Positions 61,293 to 64,000 of a stretch of DNA of 64,000 nucleotides are shown piece by piece. The notes beneath the pieces are model-generated. The model did not search any database. It was not told the origin of the DNA and saw only the letters and a program-made list of their open reading frames with translations. Positions within the stretch are counted from its first letter, which is position 1. Each line of letters starts with the position of its first letter. The stretch comes from Metabacillus endolithicus (GTDB lineage Bacteria; Bacillota; Bacilli; Bacillales; Bacillaceae): the NCBI RefSeq assembly GCF_023078335.1, contig NZ_CP095550.1:4570001-4634000 (forward strand). Direction: 5' to 3'. Both the position numbers and the translations under genes were made by a program.

Positions 61293-61395
61293 ATAAAAAG
61301 GCAGGCTGTTTCATCACATGAATAGTAAACTCACCATACAAGTATAGTAATAAACAAATGATGGACATAATGATTGCTAGAAGCAGGTGAATTGA

Positions 61396-61946
61396 ATGAC
61401 CAAAAAGAAAAATGAACTTTTTGAATGGATAAAAGCATTGGCTATTGCCGTTCTTTTAGCAGCTATTATTAGGTATTTCTTGTTTGCTCCTATTGTATTG
61501 ATGGGTTCTCAATGATGCCAACTTTACATACACAAGATCGAATGATTGTTAATAAATTATCATACAAAATTGGAGAACCTGAACGTTTTGATATTGTGGT
61601 CTTTCATGCAACTTTAGAAAAAGACTATATAAAACGAGTAATAGGTTTACCGGGTGATAAAGTAGAATACAAAAACGATACGTTATACATTAACGGAGAA
61701 GCGTATGAAGAACCCTATCTTAATGAATATAAAGACGATTTAATTGACGGCCCGCTAACAGAACCTTTTGACCTCGATGGCATTATTGGGCAGGATACTG
61801 TACCAGAAGGTCATTTATTTGTTATGGGGGATAACAGAAGGCAAAGCAAGGATAGCAGACATATAGGGACAATACCGATAGAAGAGGTCATGGGTAAGGC
61901 GAGCTTAGTTTATTGGCCAGTATCAGATATACGGTTTGCTGAGTAA
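61396..61946 (+). CDS. lepB: Signal peptidase I (SipS/LepB type) (frameshift near 61509)
   Basis: This membrane serine protease removes signal peptides. From ATG 61396 it has a basic N terminus, one membrane helix (about residues 12-32) and then VLMGSS. One base is missing at about 61509 (GGTTCTCAATG should read GGTTCCTCAATG or similar), restoring the nucleophile SSMMPTL. Then follow the catalytic Lys in DYIKRVIGLPGDKVEY and the late MGDNRRQSKDSRHIG box. The restored product is about 183 residues, the short Gram-positive form. Confidence 0.92.
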
Positions 61947-61966
61947 TTTAAAGAAGGTGTTATGTA

Positions 61967-62828
61967 ATGACGATACAATGGTTTCCAGGACATATGGCAA
62001 AAGCGAGAAGACAGGTTACTGAAAAGATAAAACTTATTGACATTGTTTTTGAACTTGTAGATGCGAGAATTCCTATGTCTTCTAGAAATCCGATGATAGA
62101 TGAAATTGTTTCATCCAAACCAAGAATAGTACTTTTGAACAAAGCTGACAAAGCTGATGATTCAATTACTAAGCAATGGATTGAATATTTTAAAGAACAA
62201 GATATACCCGCCATTGCTATAGACGCTCAATCTGGAACAGGATTAAAACAAATCACGGCATTGTCAAAAGTTCTTCTAAAAGAGAAATTTGATAAAATGG
62301 CTGCGAAGGGAATTAAACCTCGTGCCATACGTGCATTGATTATTGGTATCCCGAATGTTGGGAAATCCACTCTTATTAATAGACTCGCTAAAAGAAATAT
62401 TACAAAAACAGGAGATCGTCCGGGGGTAACGACAGCACAACAATGGGTAAAGGTTGGAAATGAGCTAGAGCTTTTAGACACACCTGGTATCCTTTGGCCG
62501 AAGTTTGAAGATCAATTAGTCGGTCAAAAACTTGCAACAACAGGAGCAATCAAGGATACTATTTTAAATCTGCAAGAAGTCACTGTTTTTGCATTAAACT
62601 TTTTGAAAGAACATTATCCTAAAAGGTTGTTAGAGCGTTATAATCTTAATGAAATTCCTGAAGAAATAGTCCCGCTATTTGATGAGATCGGGAAAAAACG
62701 GGTACTGTATGGTATCCGGGGGTTATATTGATTACGATAAAACATCTGAATTAATTTTAAGGGAAATAAGAACAGATAAGTTAGGGAAATTATCTTTTGA
62801 AACTCCTGCTGATTTCCAAGATAAATAA
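61967..62828 (+). CDS. rbgA: Ribosome biogenesis GTPase RbgA (frameshift near 62704)
   Basis: RbgA (YlqF) drives late 50S assembly. It is a circularly permuted GTPase: LLNKADKAD (G4) precedes [15 protein letters not shown] (G1) and DTPGILWP (G3). An extra A at 62704 breaks the frame near the C terminus: GGGTACTGT should read GGGTCTGT or similar, giving [19 protein letters not shown] and an end at 62828, about 286 residues. Without it the protein would lose the last 30 residues of the C-terminal domain. Confidence 0.94.
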
Positions 62829-62842
62829 AACATTTTTAATCT

Positions 62843-62873
62843 GACCCGCATTTAATTATGACGGGTCTTTATT
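62843..62873 (+). terminator. Terminator after rbgA
   Basis: GACCCG (62843-62848) with CAT pairs with ATG and CGGGTC (62862-62867), one base bulged, followed by TTTATT. Confidence 0.7.
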
Positions 62874-62961
62874 AATTTGAATTACGGTCGATATAATGAT
62901 AAAGAATAATTTTAGATATTTACATATATAAGACAAAACATGTGCATGAGGAGAACTAAAA

Positions 62962-63735
62962 ATGCCATTAACAACAAAAGAAGTACAAAAAAAATTAGTG
63001 GAAATTACGGATATGCAAGATCCGTTTCTTAAAGAGTGTCAAGCTGATACAAGAAAAGGAGTACAGCAACTCGTTGAAAGATGGTTTAAAAACTACGAAC
63101 ACGAGAAATTGTTACAGAAGCAATATTATGAAATGCTTAGTTACGAAAGAGCAGCAAAACAGGAGGGTTTTGAGTTTATTGCTGGAATCGATGAAGTTGG
63201 CAGAGGACCTCTAGCAGGACCTGTAGTTGCTGCAGCTGTCATTTTAAAAGAAGATTGCTATATCCCCGGCTTAACGGACTCTAAAAAACTTTCTGAATCT
63301 ATGAGAAATCACTACTATGATTTAATAAAGGAAAATGCGGAAGCGATAGGTATTGGCGTTATCTCACCAGATATAATTGATAAAGTTAATATATACGAAG
63401 CTACAAAATTAGCGATGAAAAAAGCAATTGATGAATTAGCTATTCAGCCAACTTATTTACTACTTGATGCGATGAAGTTAGATCTGCCAATTCAGCAGGA
63501 GTCTATTATTAAAGGAGATTCAAAAAGTGTCTCTATTGCTGCAAGTTCTGTAATTGCTAAGGTAACACGAGATAAAATGATGGTCGATCTTTCGAGTAAA
63601 TATCCACAGTATGGATTTGAGCAACATATGGGATACGGGACAAAATTCCATCTAGATGCGCTAAAAGAGTTTGGGGTAACAGAACACCACCGTAGGAGTT
63701 TTGCGCCTGTAAAGGAGTTGTGCAACGTCCTATAA
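62962..63735 (+). CDS. rnhB: Ribonuclease HII
   Basis: RNase HII removes ribonucleotides from DNA and Okazaki primers. The 257-residue product has a Bacillus-type N-terminal extension of about 70 residues and then the catalytic core with GIDEVGRGPLAGPVVAA, TDSKKLSE and LLLDAMKLD carrying the DEDD acidic residues. GAGGAGAAC precedes the ATG. A weak promoter (TTATTA, 17 bases, TATAAT at 62892-62897) lies upstream. Confidence 0.96.
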   Translation: MPLTTKEVQKKLVEITDMQDPFLKECQADTRKGVQQLVERWFKNYEHEKLLQKQYYEMLSYERAAKQEGFEFIAGIDEVGRGPLAGPVVAAAVILKEDCYIPGLTDSKKLSESMRNHYYDLIKENAEAIGIGVISPDIIDKVNIYEATKLAMKKAIDELAIQPTYLLLDAMKLDLPIQQESIIKGDSKSVSIAASSVIAKVTRDKMMVDLSSKYPQYGFEQHMGYGTKFHLDALKEFGVTEHHRRSFAPVKELCNVL

Positions 63736-63794
63736 GACTATTAAAGTAGGATGTGGTAAAAAAAGAGGCATTTTTAGAAGGGAGGAAAAGGCTA

Positions 63795-64000
63795 ATGGTT
63801 TATCCACTTGCAATAAAAAATCTTATTCAGACTACTGTTGAACAAATGACCATGCCCCAAAACCAATTAACATTAAAAGAAAATCAAGTCGTAGTTGGAC
63901 ATGTTCTGAAGCTCTTTCCTGACCAAAAAGCTCTTATTCAAGTTGGGCAATCTAAGCTTGTTGCACAGCTTGAGGCACCAATCAATGCCTTACAAAATTA
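63795..64000 (+). CDS. ylqG: YlqG-like protein, N-terminal fragment
   Basis: Only the first 68 codons are present; the gene runs off the right edge. The product begins MVYPLAIKNLIQTTVEQ and includes VVGHVLKLFPDQKALIQVG. Position after rnhB fits Bacillus ylqG, a gene of unknown function. GGGAGGAAAAGGCTA precedes the ATG. The assignment rests mainly on synteny. Confidence 0.6.
   Translation, partial: MVYPLAIKNLIQTTVEQMTMPQNQLTLKENQVVVGHVLKLFPDQKALIQVGQSKLVAQLEAPINALQN

Overview
The window reads as a chromosomal core region of a low-GC Gram-positive, endospore-forming member of the Bacillaceae. The gene order follows the Bacillus subtilis 'ylo/ylq' stretch almost gene for gene (rluD, pyr operon, cysH operon, rqcH, yloB, yloC, remA-gmk-rpoZ-coaBC-priA-def-fmt-rsmB-rlmN-prpC-prkC-rsgA-rpe-thiN, spoVM, rpmB, yloU-fakA, sdaAB-sdaAA, recG, fapR-plsX-fabD-fabG-acpP, rnc-smc-ftsY, ylxM-ffh-rpsP-khpA-ylqD-rimM-trmD-rplS, lepB-rbgA-rnhB, ylqG). 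SpoVM, the sporulation peptide, and RemA place it among spore formers. The sequence is A/T-rich, with AGGAGG-type ribosome binding sites and several TTG or GTG starts. I assign the lineage from synteny and protein resemblance, not from a search.

Layout. 1-12234: end of rluD, then pyrR-pyrP-pyrB-pyrC-pyrAA-pyrAB-pyrK-pyrD-pyrF-pyrE, the whole de novo UMP pathway, with three PyrR-type attenuators (before pyrR, pyrP and pyrB). 12235-18818: a small antisense membrane protein, then cysH-cysP-sat-cysC (sulfate uptake and activation; PAPS/APS reduction) and sumT-sirB-sirC (siroheme for sulfite reductase). 18837-24563: an EamA-type transporter and rqcH on the minus strand, then the Ca2+ ATPase yloB. 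24824-40224: a dense plus-strand block for nucleotide and CoA metabolism, replication restart, translation initiation, rRNA modification, PASTA kinase/phosphatase signalling, ribosome assembly and thiamine pyrophosphate, ending in spoVM. 40381-46747: rpmB (minus), fatty-acid kinase partners, serine dehydratase and recG. 46837-50552: the FapR-controlled phospholipid/fatty-acid cluster with a clear FapR operator. 50699-64000: rnc-smc-ftsY, the SRP/ribosomal protein operon, a signal peptidase, rbgA, rnhB and the first part of ylqG.

The most striking property is not a new system but sequence integrity. At least 16 single-base frameshifts, plus a likely 17th in coaBC, interrupt pyrB, pyrC, pyrAA, pyrAB, sat, sirC, yloB, priA, prkC, recG, smc (twice), ftsY, ffh, lepB and rbgA. 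Both halves of every gene stay fully conserved and several of the genes are essential, so I read these as uncorrected sequence errors and annotate each gene as one CDS across the break. Some breaks share local context (three look like GTC read as GTAC; four lie at AAGCCC/GGGCTT), which suggests systematic miscalling.

I found no CRISPR array, prophage, insertion sequence, tRNA or rRNA gene, toxin-antitoxin or defence locus. The items most worth following are regulatory: a 17-bp imperfect stem in the rnc leader, mutually exclusive inverted repeats before cysH, a fapR promoter whose -35 sits inside the recG terminator, a likely rplS leader structure, and two small unrecognised genes (12319-12594 minus; 39111-39290 plus).
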